Of a stretch of 64,000 nt of DNA, positions 12,323-23,671 are shown in pieces. The notes beneath the pieces are model-generated. The model had not been told where the DNA came from. It did no database searches and was given only the letters and a program-made list of their open reading frames with translations. The position numbers and the translations under genes are program-made. This DNA comes from Sorex araneus (Eukaryota > Chordata > Mammalia > Eulipotyphla > Soricidae): contig NC_073306.1 in the NCBI RefSeq assembly GCF_027595985.1, positions 81,072,599 through 81,136,598 of the forward strand, written 5' to 3'. Position 1 is the stretch's first letter. Every line of letters starts with the position of its first letter.

Positions 12323-12880
12323 CCTGCAGAATTATTTTGCTAATTGTACTGACTTCTAAAATGACATAGTGAGCAAAGGAAACCAGACTTTGCAAAGAAA
12401 CAATAATAATCTCAGTGAAACTGAAAGTATAATTAAGGTCTGGAGAGCTCTCATGCCTCCTGCCCCCTTCCCAGGTATGGAGCTGCAGGATAGCTACTTT
12501 TTAGTGGGTACACAATAGAGTATGCTACAGAACTGAAAAGAGAGTTACATCCCTTTGAATGCAGAAGTGCCAGCTCACACTCTGGAACTGACCGCTGTGT
12601 CCTGTAAGTACAGTGAGAGCCACACTTTACTCTTAATAGGTAGAAAGTACAGCTCAATGGAATGATGATAAAGATGCTTCCAGACCTGGAGAAACAGAAC
12701 TTGCACTTTCATTTTGAAGCTTTATTGGCCTCCAAGTTTAAGTGAAGCCATGAGGGATAATCTATTGTTGACCTATTGTTCATTATTCTGAGATTCCTAG
12801 TGTCAACAGTAGACTGTGGTAAGATCAAAACTTTACTGTATGAAGGCAAAGATAAATAAAAGGCACTACATCAAATTATG
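12323..12880. other. Unique intergenic DNA
   Basis: No gene or named repeat is seen. Confidence 0.45.
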
Positions 12881-12884
12881 AAAA

Positions 12885-13870
12885 GAAACTATGGCCAGAA
12901 TAAAAGGACATCCAACAGACTGGGGGATCATATTTACCCACCACTCTTCTGACAAAGGGTTAATATTCAAGACATATAAAGCACTGGTAAGATTTTACAA
13001 GAAACAAAATCTATCCCAACAAAATATGGGAGAAAGGGATGAACAGAAACTTCTTCAAAGAAAACATACAAATGGGCAAAGATATATGAAAAAAATTTTC
13101 TGCACCATTTATATCAGGGAAATACAAATCAAAGCAGTGAAATATCTCATGCCAATGAAACTGGTACACATAACACACACACACAGAATGAAAACAACCA
13201 CTATTGGCGTGGATGTAGAGGAAAAAGGACCCTCATTTACTGCTGATGGGAATGTTTATTGGTTCAGCCTTTTGGGAAAAATAGGGATATATTTTCCACA
13301 TCTTCAGAAAACTAAAAATTGAACTGTCAAATGACTCAGAAATACCACTACTGACATTTACCACAAAGAACTAAAATCCTATTCAGAAAAGGCATTTGTA
13401 CTTCTATGTTCATTGGAGCACTATTCACAATAGTCAAAATCTGAAAAGAGTCCCAAGCATCCTAAAACAGTTGACTGGGTACAGAAACTATGGAACATAT
13501 AAACAATGGAATACTGCTCAGTTTAAAAGAAGAAGAAATCACACAATTTACTGCTACATGAATGGATCGAGCTAACTGAAATAGTCAGAAGAAGCGGGAC
13601 AGACACAGAATGGGCTCTCATCTGTGGGGTAAAAAGAAACATAGTAAGGGAATAACAAGTGCCCAAAGGCAACTGAAACCGAGAACTGATCTTTGGTAAG
13701 AAGTTTTTACCACAGGGAATTGGAGGGAGGGGAGTAGGATGTGGAGGCAGGAATGCTGGGGTCAATGGTGGAGGGAAGTGGACACTCTGGGCAAGGGTGT
13801 GGTACTGGAATGATTTATGCAAGAAACTCTACCATTAACAGTATTAAACCATGGTGCCTAAAATTAAAAT
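12885..13870 (+). mobile_element. L1 3' portion (ORF2 end and 3'UTR), sense
   Basis: The sequence follows mammalian L1 in order: GATATATGAAAAAAATTTTC, AATACAAATCAAAGCAGTGA, GGAGCACTATTCACAATAGT, ATGGAATACTGCTCAG, then the G-rich 3'UTR (GGAGGGAAGTGGACACTCTG) and an A/T-rich tail. An open frame at 12891-13322 is not the ORF2 frame and is chance. Confidence 0.85.
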
Positions 13871-13932
13871 TTTAAAGAATTACTAAATAGATGAGTAAAT
13901 GGATTGTATTTTTAACATATTCCTCCTTAGTG

Positions 13933-14085
13933 GGGCTGGAGAGGTAGTATAGGGGCTAAGGCTCTTGCCCTATCTGTGACTGGCACCAGTTCAATTCCTG
14001 GCACTACATATGGTCCCCAGAGCACAGAACCAGGAGTAAACACTGAGGGTCCCATGGCATGATACATCCCTCGTATGTATGATAC
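13933..14085 (+). mobile_element. SOR SINE, old copy
   Basis: TGGGGCTGGAGAGGTAGTAT head, AGTTCAATTCCTGGC, CATATGGTCCCC. The 3' part is diverged. Confidence 0.8.
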
Positions 14086-14099
14086 ACCTCTCTGCCAAA

Positions 14100-15860
14100 A
14101 AATCTTATTGTCTTAAACTGAAACCAAATTAGGTTGTCAAGTAATATTTATTCATAAAAAATTTTTTACTCTTCTCCAGGCAGGTTCTAGACCCCAGGTG
14201 CAGCAATAAATAAAGCAGACATAATCTTTTACTATGGAGTCCAAATCCAGTTGGGGAATCATATAACAACCAAGTAAACAAACAGAATGTGCAAATAATT
14301 TTTAAAATACAAGAAATGACTTGTGTACACAATCTCTATTGCCCAGGCAACCTCTTGTGAGGCACTCTTGTGGGCTCTCTGGGGCTGGGGTGGATATACC
14401 CTGAAACTTCTCTGTGTCTGGAGAGTGGAAGGGAAGGAACACAAGGGGTCATTGCTTTTCACAGCATAAGAAGTGGAAGAAGAAATAAGGAAGTTTCATG
14501 ACCACAGTAGTATTTGCATATTTACCCCGTAAAGGGTGTTGGGGTTGGAGGGCTGGCACCACGTCCTAGGGTAAGCCTGCACCCAGGGAGAGAAGATAAA
14601 CTTTATTCTTGGGAACTTCAGGAAGTGAACAGCCTTTTCAGAGGCTACAAATGTTGACTAGAAAATTCTTAGGGGAAGGAAGCCTGATCACTGTTTTTTC
14701 TCTTGGTCCAAGAAAGAGCCTCTCCAAACTGGGTGTTCCCAGCACCCAGTCAGGGTTTTGATAGAATTATAGAACCTAGATGGTTAGAGATGGAAAGTCC
14801 CTTAGTGAGCATGTAATCTCATCCTCCCTTTGTGCAGAAGTAAACAAGCTCAGAGAGGGGATAAGTTCAAGTTTCGGATCTTGGACTGGCTCGAGGCTCA
14901 GCAGTCCCATTTTCTCCTCCTTGGCACAAAGGAAAAATTCACATCCCAGCCCCTTTTACAGTTCCACTGGGGTCGTATGTTGGTATTCTGACCAATGCAA
15001 TGTGAAGAAAAGTGATTTAAGTCTGACCTCAAAAAGGTTCCATGTGATCATCCATACACTATCTGCATTTATCTGCCAGCTAAATACAAAGACACGACTC
15101 TAAGCGATTCCTAGAAAGATGGTGGTGCTGCTGACAAGACAGAAGCAGCTGCTATCTCTTAATCACTCGTGAAAGCAGCAACCCAAGTGCTCTGATTCGC
15201 TAGGGAACCCCAGGAGAGAGGCCGCACCTCAGACCTGCTGACTCCCAAGTCAATGCTTTCTTGTCTCTCCCAGCTAATAGGAGATTCCCCAGGAAATTTC
15301 CTACTTACTTCTCATACCTGGAACTTCCCAGTCTTGGACCAACAGTGATCAACAAAAATGAAATCTCCAGTGGAGGCCAGGGAATGTTTAATGATACAAA
15401 ACCTACAAGTTTGTAAATGACTGCAGATCAGCTAGTGCTTTGATGGCAGTCATAAACTCCTAGTCTCCTGCCCACTATTTTAGATATCTGTAAAGACCAC
15501 ACATGTCCAGTGTCTGTCAACCAAAAAATTCTATTTCCGTTGGTTGCTATGATAACCTGAACCAATGAAGCTTGAACTGTGAATCAACAAGAACCATAGG
15601 TCACTGATACAAACACAGAAGCAACTACTGCACAGAGTTTTCTTCTTCCTGTCCCCTCTGAATCACAGATGGAGAATTACATAACCAGGCAGAATTGCTA
15701 GTCACAAAATTCACATCCTTGGGCAGTTATTAAGTGGAGCAATCTGAATCTCTTTTACAAAGCTTCCTGATTTTCACTCTCTTGTGTGTGAAAGAACTTG
15801 ACTGAACTTGCCTCAAATATACCTCAATGTCGTCAATTAGATGGGGAACTCTTGGGAGAA
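14100..15860. other. Unique intergenic DNA with one ancient repeat
   Basis: No gene is recognised. About 14765-14875 (GGTTAGAGATGGAAAGTCCC ... AAACAAGCTCAGAGAGGGG) resembles an old mammalian-wide repeat. The rest is unassigned. Confidence 0.4.
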
Positions 15861-15861
15861 A

Positions 15862-16027
15862 AAGGAAGGGCTTAGGGTATGGTGCTTGCTTTGCATGTGC
15901 CCAACCTGGGTTCAGTTCCTGGCATCCCATATGGTCCCCTGAGAACTGCCAGGAGTGATCCCTGAGTGCAGAGCCAGGAGTAAGGTCTGAGCATATTCTA
16001 GGTGTGGCCCCAAAACCTAAAAATAAA
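15862..16027 (+). mobile_element. SOR SINE, 5' end eroded
   Basis: GGTTCAGTTCCTGGCATCCC, CATATGGTCCCCTGAG and GCCAGGAGTAAGG body. Confidence 0.85.
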
Positions 16028-16540
16028 GGTAGGGTTTAAGGTAGAACAGTCTTAGAATTTACATAATTCCATTTTTTAATTTTTACTTTTATTTTTATGC
16101 ATTTTATACAGTGCCTCAACGCATGATGTAACCAGTAACCACACAAGGACAAGCAAAAGAGCTTGCATGCAGGATTGATATGGTGGTTAAGAACTCGTTA
16201 CTCTTGATTCTTAGAAGCCCACGAACAGTATTTGCAGCATAAGGAAAGAGGAAGTGGAGTTTGTGTGAAACCCATGGGAAGACACATCCAAGAAGTGAAT
16301 TACATACAAGCCTACCGAAAGGTAAGGAAAAGATGGCTCCTGACTCTTCCAAAAGGAGTCAAAAAAAGGTACTGAGTCAACTGAGGAATTGCCTTCCTTA
16401 CCATAAGCACAACTGAGGAATTGCCACTGCAGTGAAGCCTTACAGAGCCATGCCAATCAGTTCCACTTCTCAGAAAGGGCAACCTAGGAAATGGTTTTAT
16501 TCATGTTAAAAGACAGAATTGAAACTACGTTCCTAGCTTA

Positions 16541-16593
<53 letters not shown>

Positions 16594-17055
16594 TCTCAAT
16601 GAAGTTTGAAAGTTTGAAACCTGGCACCAAGAAGCAAAACTAGACTTCCTATTTTTTGATTTTCCTCTACAGACTTAAGAAAGTTTTGCAAATGTGAATC
16701 CTTCCTCTGAGACCACAAATAAGCGGGAAGAGATAATCTTTTTATCTGCTTGTTTTTCACTCCCTTCCCACTGCTCCTTCATTGCTTTTTTCTTGCTGTC
16801 ACTGCAGTAGTCGAGGATGCACACACCTGACTGTGAGGGACCGATGTTTTTAGCTGCTATGTTCACTGGAGGTTGCATGACAGCCTGTGGTATTTACACA
16901 CTTGGTTGGTGCTCACTGAGGTTTGCATTCCTGTCATCCCTTTTAATTGCATTGCTTACCAGTGACTGCACCCAGAGTTCAGGCACCCTAATCATGGATG
17001 TGGTGCTCCCTGGGACCAGATATGGTGCTCCTAAATGTGTTCCTTAGGGCTTATA
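16028..17055. other. Unique intergenic DNA with a CA repeat
   Basis: No gene is recognised. It holds the (CA)n tract at 16542-16589. Confidence 0.4.
16542..16589 (+). repeat. (CA)n microsatellite
   Basis: About 24 uninterrupted CA units. Confidence 0.97.
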
Positions 17056-17057
17056 TT

Positions 17058-17212
17058 TCTTTTTTGGAGAAAGGGGCACATCCAGCAGTACGCATGAGGT
17101 TATTCCAGGCTCTGCACTCCTGGTGGTTTTGGGGGGACCATATGGGATGCTGGGGATTGAACCCAAGTGCAAGGCAAGTGCTCTCCCTGCTAGACTATCA
17201 TTCCAGCCCACG
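17058..17212 (-). mobile_element. SOR SINE, partial
   Basis: CACATCCAGCAGTACGCATG through CATTCCAGCCC. About 15 bp are missing around box B. Confidence 0.85.
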
Positions 17213-17437
17213 GCTTGTACTTCTTGGCATGGCGCTTGCACATATTTTTTTGTGGCACTCACCATGCAAAAGAGTCATTCTTTTCATGGTGCTTGTGCTG
17301 GAAATAGTCTGTGGCACCTGGGATCAAAGAGAGCAAAGCAGCCAGGATTGCACATTTGGGACCCCAGGATCTGAACTCATGACTGTATACTAACAAAGCA
17401 GGGATTCAGGCCACTGCACTATTCCTTCAGACCCTCT
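17213..17437 (-). mobile_element. Very degenerate SINE-like segment
   Basis: The order 'CTGGGATCAAAGAG ... CACTGCACTATTCCTTCAGACCC' fits a badly decayed reverse SOR copy. Confidence 0.3.
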
Positions 17438-17499
17438 CAGAGTTTAATTTCTCTCTCAAGTGTATAGGTGTGTATAACTGTTTTATTAGTAAAAGTTTT

Positions 17500-17670
17500 G
17501 GGAGCTGGAATGATAGCACAAGAGGTAGGGCACTTGCCTTACATGCAGCCAAGCTGGGTTTAATCCTCAGCAACCTATATGGTCCCCCAAGCTCACCAGG
17601 AGTAATTCCTAAGCACAGAACTAGGAATAACCCCTGAGCACCACCAAGTGTGTCCCCCCCAAAAAATAAC
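17500..17670 (+). mobile_element. SOR SINE
   Basis: GGAGCTGGAATGATAGCACA head through GTGTGTCCCCCCC and an A run. Confidence 0.9.
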
Positions 17671-17698
17671 TTTTTAAAAAGTTTATTAGAAATAAGAG

Positions 17699-17862
17699 AC
17701 CAGGGCTGTAGAGATAGTGTTATGAGTATTTGCCTTGTCTAGCTGACCCCACTTCGATCCCCAGGACCACATGTAGTCCTCCAAGTAACATCAGCAGTGA
17801 TTTCTGGGCACAGAGCCATGAGTAAACCCTGAGTCCAGCTGGTATGGCCCCCCAAAAAACTA
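17699..17862 (+). mobile_element. SOR SINE
   Basis: CCAGGGCTGTAGAGATAGTG head, TTCGATCCCCAGG box B, then GGTATGGCCCCCC and an A run. It is in tandem with the copy just before it. Confidence 0.85.
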
Positions 17863-18074
17863 ACTAAACAGAGCATAATGCTGGCAATATTTAATTGTTG
17901 CTGTTTACAAAGATAGATACCTGAAAACGTAAGAACTGAAAAAGATTTAAAACAGAAGCATGGAAAAATACTATGTGATAAGTGAAGGAAGTTGATATAT
18001 ATATGACCTATGTATATATCTCAGGACAAAATAAACTTTAAAAGTTAAAAAAAGCTGGTGACTCTGGGGTAGCA

Positions 18075-18118
18075 CGCACACACACACACACACACACATA
18101 CACACACACATAAACACA
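18075..18118 (+). repeat. (CA)n microsatellite, interrupted
   Basis: CA units with single TA and TAAA interruptions. Confidence 0.9.
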
Positions 18119-18599
18119 CCCCTTGAGTAAAGCCTTGAGATCTATTCTCAAAAAACACACACATACACAATTATTACAAATAATAATAATAGAATAATAT
18201 GAGGAAGGAATGATTCATCAGGATTCATAATATTTGAATTCCCATATACCTGATAACAAATCTCAAAATAGATAAAAAGTAAAAGTTTAACAAAATTCAA
18301 AGTAGAAATTTCACCACAAAAGATTCTAACATGTCTCTCTCAGTAATTGATCAATAAGGCAAGGAGAAACTTAGCATATAAACAATTTAAACAGCATAAT
18401 TAAAAATTGGGGATGGGGCTTTCTGCTGGTACTAGGGTCTAACACAGTCATGCCCAGAAAGCCATGTGGTGCCAGAGATTGAACCCTAAGCCTTGGGAAT
18501 GCCAGGCATTTGTGAATTACCAATTTTATCTTAAGGACATGGGTAGAACTTGTACCCCTTAATTTGAAGATAAATATTCTTTTCAGGTTATCTATAAAA

Positions 18600-18745
18600 T
18601 GTGGAGAAACCTGAAAAAGCTCAAAGGTTCAGCAGGTGGCCTGAGATCAACCCCTGTCACCACTGGTCCCCTGAGCACTGCCAGGAGTTACCTCCCAAAC
18701 AATGCCCCTGAACACCACTGGATGGGGTCCTGACCCACCAACCCC
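18600..18745 (+). mobile_element. Degenerate SOR SINE
   Basis: GGTTCAGCAGGTGGCCTGAG, CTGAGCACTGCCAGGAG. The 5' half is lost. Confidence 0.5.
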
Positions 18746-18925
18746 CACAGGTGAGTTGCTCAGGATTGTTTGTAATAACAAAAGTGCAAATAGCTAAAAC
18801 TTTTCCAACAGGAGAATATATAAATAACTACCAAGTACATATATAATGGAAGGTTACATGTAGCAATAAAAATAAATGGATAAAACTAATAATCTAAGAT
18901 AAATCTCAGAAAATGTTGAGGAAAG

Positions 18926-19094
18926 GGGCTGGAGCAATAGCACAGCTGGTAGGGCGTTTGCCTTGCACACGGCCGACCCGGGTTCTAATCCCAGCATCCC
19001 ATATGGTCCCCTGAGCACCACCAGGGGTAATTCCTGAGTGAAAAGCCAGGAGTAACCCCTTGGCATCGCCGGGTGTGACCCAAACCCCCCCAAA
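18926..19094 (+). mobile_element. SOR SINE, young, with target-site duplication
   Basis: A nearly intact copy with A and B boxes. AAAATGTTGAGGAAAG flanks it at 18910-18925 and 19095-19110. Confidence 0.97.
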
Positions 19095-19332
19095 AAAATG
19101 TTGAGGAAAGAAAATGCAAAGTGCATAGATATATATGCATATATTTTTATATACACATATGTATATTATTTATATTTATATATAAACATTGGGTAACATT
19201 GGCTTGTCCTTGCTCCTCCTGCAGGGAGGTTAGGTTTATTGAATTGCGCCCATCAGAGGGCTTCCAAGGCACACCCAGTTCCATCAGGCACTTCTAATCC
19301 TAATTGCTTTTTCTCTTGATGTCCTTTACATA

Positions 19333-19595
19333 GCTGGAGCGATAGCACAGCGGTTGGGCGTTTGCCTTTCACACGGCCAACCGGAGTTCGATTCCTTAGC
19401 CCCTCTCGGAGAGCCCAGCAAGCTACCCAGAGTAAGTATCGAGCCCGAGCGGCAGAGCCTGGCAAGGTACCCGTGCGTATTGGGTATGCACATATTGGAT
19501 ATGGCAAAAACAGTAACAATAAGTCTCTCAATGAGAGATGTTACTGGTGCCCGGTCGAACAAATCAGTGAGCAACAGTATAACAGTGACAGTGAC
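19333..19595 (+). mobile_element. Composite SINE, full length
   Basis: A SOR-type tRNA head (GATAGCACAGCGGTTGGGCG, GTTCGATTCC box B) is joined to a different body (CTCTCGGAGAGCCCAGCAAG ... GTTACTGGTGCCCGG) and ends in TGACAGTGACA. ATGTCCTTT occurs on both sides. Confidence 0.9.
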
Positions 19596-20047
19596 AACAA
19601 TGTCCTTTTTGTATAGATACAGAAAGACAGTTAATGTTATGCTTTTGTAACAGAGGAGTTAACTTTGAATAATATTTATTCCTGGGCATCCATCATATTT
19701 ACTTAAGTTGCAATTGTCTTTACTTCCTAACAGCCCCAAAAGGAGGGTCCCAGCGAGGGAGTTGGACGGAACCAGGGCAAGCTGTAGCCCTGGCATCAAA
19801 AAGGGACAAGCTAAGTGCCATAAGAAGTATAATAAGTTAAGAGCACAGTCATGGAACAAACTCTGTCATGACCCAAAAAAAAGTAGCTGAATAAGAACCC
19901 GGCTGGGGTTAGGAAAGACTAAGCTGGCCGGAGGACTGTAGTCTGGGATTTATAGCAAGATGTCCCCAGGAAGAGCTACTCTTTAAGCTTAACATATTTT
20001 ACTGTGTCCATACAAAATGACTAGAAATATTAGAAAGAAGTAAATTT

Positions 20048-20535
20048 ATTTATTTATTTTTCTTTTATTGAATCACCATGTGGAAAGTTACAAAGGTTTC
20101 AGGCTTAAGTCTCAGTTATACAATGCTCAAATACCCATCCCTTCACCAGTGCACATATTCCACCACCAAGAATCACAGTATAGCTCCACCCCGAGCCCCC
20201 CACCACATCCCCAGCCCCCGACCCCGCCAAGGAGAGGAGAAAGCAATATGCCTTTAGATGGAATCCCACCCTTGAGCAGATCTCCTAGTAATCTAGAGGG
20301 CTGAACCCCCAGATAAGATTTTGTCCTTGGGTTAATCTCATAGAACTTCCCATGAAGGAGGGGTTTACATCTGTTTATATTATGATGATGTTCAACCACA
20401 ACTATGTTACCCCCACACTTCACTGTTTCTAATATAACTAATGCTGTGAGATGGAATAAACAGGTTGCCCTGTTTGTTTCTGGCTTGCTGTTGGCTAGCA
20501 GGGAAAATTGTTTTCGGCCACCAAATGCACCCATG
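20048..20535 (-). mobile_element. L1 3' end, antisense, about 490 bp
   Basis: TTATTGAATCACCATGTGGA, CTTCACCAGTGCACATATTC and a C-rich run are the reverse of the same L1 3'UTR seen at 8359 and 44047. Confidence 0.8.
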
Positions 20536-20616
20536 TTTGAACTCATATATAAATATATATTTATATACAGACATATGTATACTATTTCTTAATTTTCATT
20601 AAGTTAAAATATGCTA

Positions 20617-20803
20617 GGGCTGGAGTGATAGTGCCTGCAGAACGGGTGAGCGAATAAGGTGCTTGTCTTACAAGAGGCAGACCCAGATTCAATTCTGGGC
20701 ATGCCATATGGTCTCCTACACATCACCAGGAGTAATTCTTGAGTGCAGAGCCAGGAGTAAACACTGAGCACTGCCTGGTGTAGCACAAAAACAAAAAAAA
20801 GTT
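20617..20803 (+). mobile_element. SOR SINE
   Basis: GGGCTGGAGTGATAGTGCC head with a small insertion before the B box (GATTCAATTC), a full body and an A-rich tail. Confidence 0.85.
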
Positions 20804-21111
20804 AAAATATGCTAAAATTATATATATATATATATATCCACATTACTTATGGGCACATATGAAGTTTTTAAAAATATTCATGGCAATAATATAGACCAGT
20901 TTGATACAGTGGGTGCCTTAGAGGAGAAAGAGAATGAGGTTATACAGAAACATATTTCAGAAAATAATTCACACATATCTGTAATATTTGTTTCAAAAGT
21001 AAAATCTAAAGTATAACAGAATGATTTATATTCAATTATATTATTTTCTATAACTTTAAATATATTTTAAATGTTTTATTTATAGACCATTTTATGAACT
21101 TTCCTTTTCAG

Positions 21112-21274
21112 ATTTGTACCATACCTGGGAATGTCCAGGGGCTACTTCTCATTCTGTGTTCAGCAGTAGTTCCCTGCGGTGTTGAAAGGGCCATGTGGTG
21201 TTGGGGGGTCGAACTCTGTACCCCTGCACACAAAGCACGTGCTTTGTCTCCCTCGGAGCTATCTCTGTAGTCCC
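21112..21274 (-). mobile_element. SOR SINE, old copy
   Basis: CATACCTGGGAATGTCCAGG ... GCTATCTCTGTAGTCCC fits a reverse SOR copy. Confidence 0.65.
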
Positions 21275-21279
21275 ATGTT

Positions 21280-21755
21280 TGTTTGAAGTTTAAAGTAAAA
21301 CAGGAGACTTTCTCCTCATGACTGAAAATATTCCTAATACTAATTTCAATTATCAAAACTTTTAATGATAGCTCTATAATTTATATAAATGGAAAATTTA
21401 TTTTATAAAATTATCTTGACATAAACTGCAAATACCTTCATCACAGGATAAAAAAAATATAAAAATATACACACATGTGAGTGAAGAGTCAATGCTAGAA
21501 GAAAATGAGCTTGAACTTTTAAGCTAGAAACAGTTGGAGTCCAATAAATATCTTTAATGTTTGTGTTTTTAAAACTTGACTTAGTGAATTAAAAAAAAAA
21601 GTGTATTACACAGTTCCTGAGAAGTTTTTATTGTTGAGATTTAAACATGTGGTGCCTAAAATGTACAGTAGGAAGTAGTTTCATTTAGACTTTACTTTGT
21701 TTCTGTTAACCAATTTCTTTCTATTAGCCAGTCAGGTTAAAAGATATAATAAAAA
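21280..21755. other. AT-rich unique DNA
   Basis: No gene or repeat is recognised. It leads into the enhancer-like block. Confidence 0.4.
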
Positions 21756-21759
21756 AGAA

Positions 21760-22140
21760 TTGGGTCAAATCACTATCACCACCGATTTCTAAGGGCAAGG
21801 CAGGCAAAAGTCAAAGCCTGCATCCCGTTAATTAAGTCCACTGTCCCTTTAATTAAGGCGGGGCGTTTAAAACTCAATTGTTCCATTCGTGTCTCAAATC
21901 AATCAGACGAAATTCACCTTTTACATGGCCTGAATCCTGATAGCTTGGCACACTAGAGAGGTAATTTAATCATCTCTGGTGTAGACGAACGAACGAAAAC
22001 TCAAATTAGCAGCTGAAAGGGTTAGTATGCTCTGAGATAGCTGTGCTTTTCCACTTTTATGCAAGAGCTGAGCTTCACCAACTGGCTAGCTGGAGGTGTT
22101 ATTAAAAATTTAGTGAAAGAAACAAAGGTGTGCTCTGGTG
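21760..22140. promoter_or_regulatory. Candidate conserved non-coding element (enhancer-like)
   Basis: The block is repeat-free and unlike the surrounding repeat-derived DNA. It holds two close copies of TTAATTAAG (about 21826 and 21858), a TAATTTAATCATC cluster, AATTAGCAGCTG (homeodomain site beside an E-box) and an octamer-like TTATGCAAGA. This density of homeodomain/POU/bHLH motifs is typical of vertebrate developmental enhancers. It lies about 1.6 kb beyond the GFI1 3' end. Conservation is inferred from appearance only. Confidence 0.45.
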
Positions 22141-22144
22141 TCTC

Positions 22145-23175
22145 TTCTTACCCTTTCTACTGTTACTCCTGCAGACAAAAGGCATAGAGCCTACCTCATG
22201 AATAATGTGACATGGAATATTCACAATCTATTTTTAATGGAGTCAAGTAATAACATTAAGGGAGATATTTGCAATCTTCAAATTTCACAAGGTAACAGGC
22301 GCAGTAATTTGTTTTGATTCTAAACTGGGGATATCAAGATATTTTTTTTTCAAAAACACACGTATTGTTAACATCAGCACTCCTGCTCTTCATTTGCAGC
22401 ACCATCAGGGATTATGAGATTGAACCACATGTTCTAAAGGTCCTAAAGGGGTAAACAGAACGGGGCAGACACCTGCACTTCAATCAGTTCCACTTACGCC
22501 TCAACACAGTTTCTTGACTTTTCAAAGCAGGTTGCAAACAATCAGCTAGCTTACACTGTGAGTTTCGTGACCTTTATTCACTGGGAACTCTGCTTCCCTG
22601 GACATGGGGGTTCCTGAACACTGCAACTATTCACCCATCAGTTTTAAAAATATCTTAAGTTGAATTTGTGAAGAGCAAAGAAATGTGAATTTTGAATGCA
22701 GTAAATTGACATGGAAAGACAGCACTCAAAACAAAAGAAGACTGAGATTTGGAGAGACTGGAGCAAAGCACCATCAAGCCCCACTTCCCCACCGACTCAA
22801 GAGTTTTTGATGCTTCATTAGTTCCTAGAACCTCAAGCAATGACCATTCCACTGTGTGGTGGAGAGCACAGCTAGCCAGGATGAAGCCAGAGTTTATTTT
22901 CTCTGCTTACTCACCTACCAATTCAGCAGGTATTTGTTGATCACAAACTGTGTCCAAGAAACTGTTCTGGAAGCTGAAGATTCAGCAGTGACCAAAGGTC
23001 CATAGGACACCAGTACAGATACACAGACTACAACAGTGCTGAGTACGCACTGAGCACTCAATCAAGTGTGTGTGCACTGATGTGAACAGAAATGCATAAA
23101 AGGACCATCTGCATAAATACCCCAACTCAGAGATGTCAGAAAGAGCACTGGGAGGCACCGCAGAATCGAGGGCAT
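22145..23175. other. Unique DNA beyond the GFI1 3' side
   Basis: No SINE or L1 is seen. About 22905-23000 (AGGTATTTGTTGATCACAAA ... GAAGATTCAGCAGTGACC) resembles an old L2/MIR-type repeat. It may hold further regulatory DNA. Confidence 0.4.
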
Positions 23176-23179
23176 CAGG

Positions 23180-23310
23180 ACTGGATAAAGATGGTTGAAT
23201 AATATTTCATGCGAGAGGCCTGGGCTTGATCCCCAGAATCATTTGGTCCCTTAGAACTGCTGAAAATAATCCCTGAGCACAGTCAGGTATGCCCCCCAAA
23301 CACAAAACCG
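23180..23310 (+). mobile_element. Degenerate SOR SINE
   Basis: TGGGCTTGATCCCCAGAATC and AATCCCTGAGCACAGTCAGG body. The head is eroded. Confidence 0.65.
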
Positions 23311-23366
23311 AAAAGGGTAAAAAGAATCTCTGAAGCATAGGCAGGGAAAGGCATGCTAAAACCTTG

Positions 23367-23525
23367 GGCTGGAGAGACAGCATAACAGAACTGAGCACAA
23401 ACTTTGTAACCAGGAGGCACAGGTACAATCCCCACCACTACATGATCCTCAGATTACCTCCAAGAGTGAGCACAAAACTGGGAGCATTCCTTGGAGAATA
23501 GGCCTGAAACCAAACAAAATGAAAA
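23367..23525 (+). mobile_element. SOR SINE, old copy
   Basis: GGGCTGGAGAGACAGCATAA head, then a poorly kept body. Confidence 0.75.
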
Positions 23526-23671
23526 AGCCTATGAAAACAAAGCAATTGGATTTTTCTCATTTGGGGCTGTTGATTGGCCTGCTTTATTTTCACAGGCCAC
23601 TCTAGTTCCACCAAGATCCCTCCTAGAAAAACAGAAGTCTTCACCAAATTCCCTGTCTAAATGAAAGACAC

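Noticed and set aside
12891-13322. 143-codon frame, possible gene
   Set aside because: It lies in L1 ORF2-end/3' DNA in a non-coding frame.
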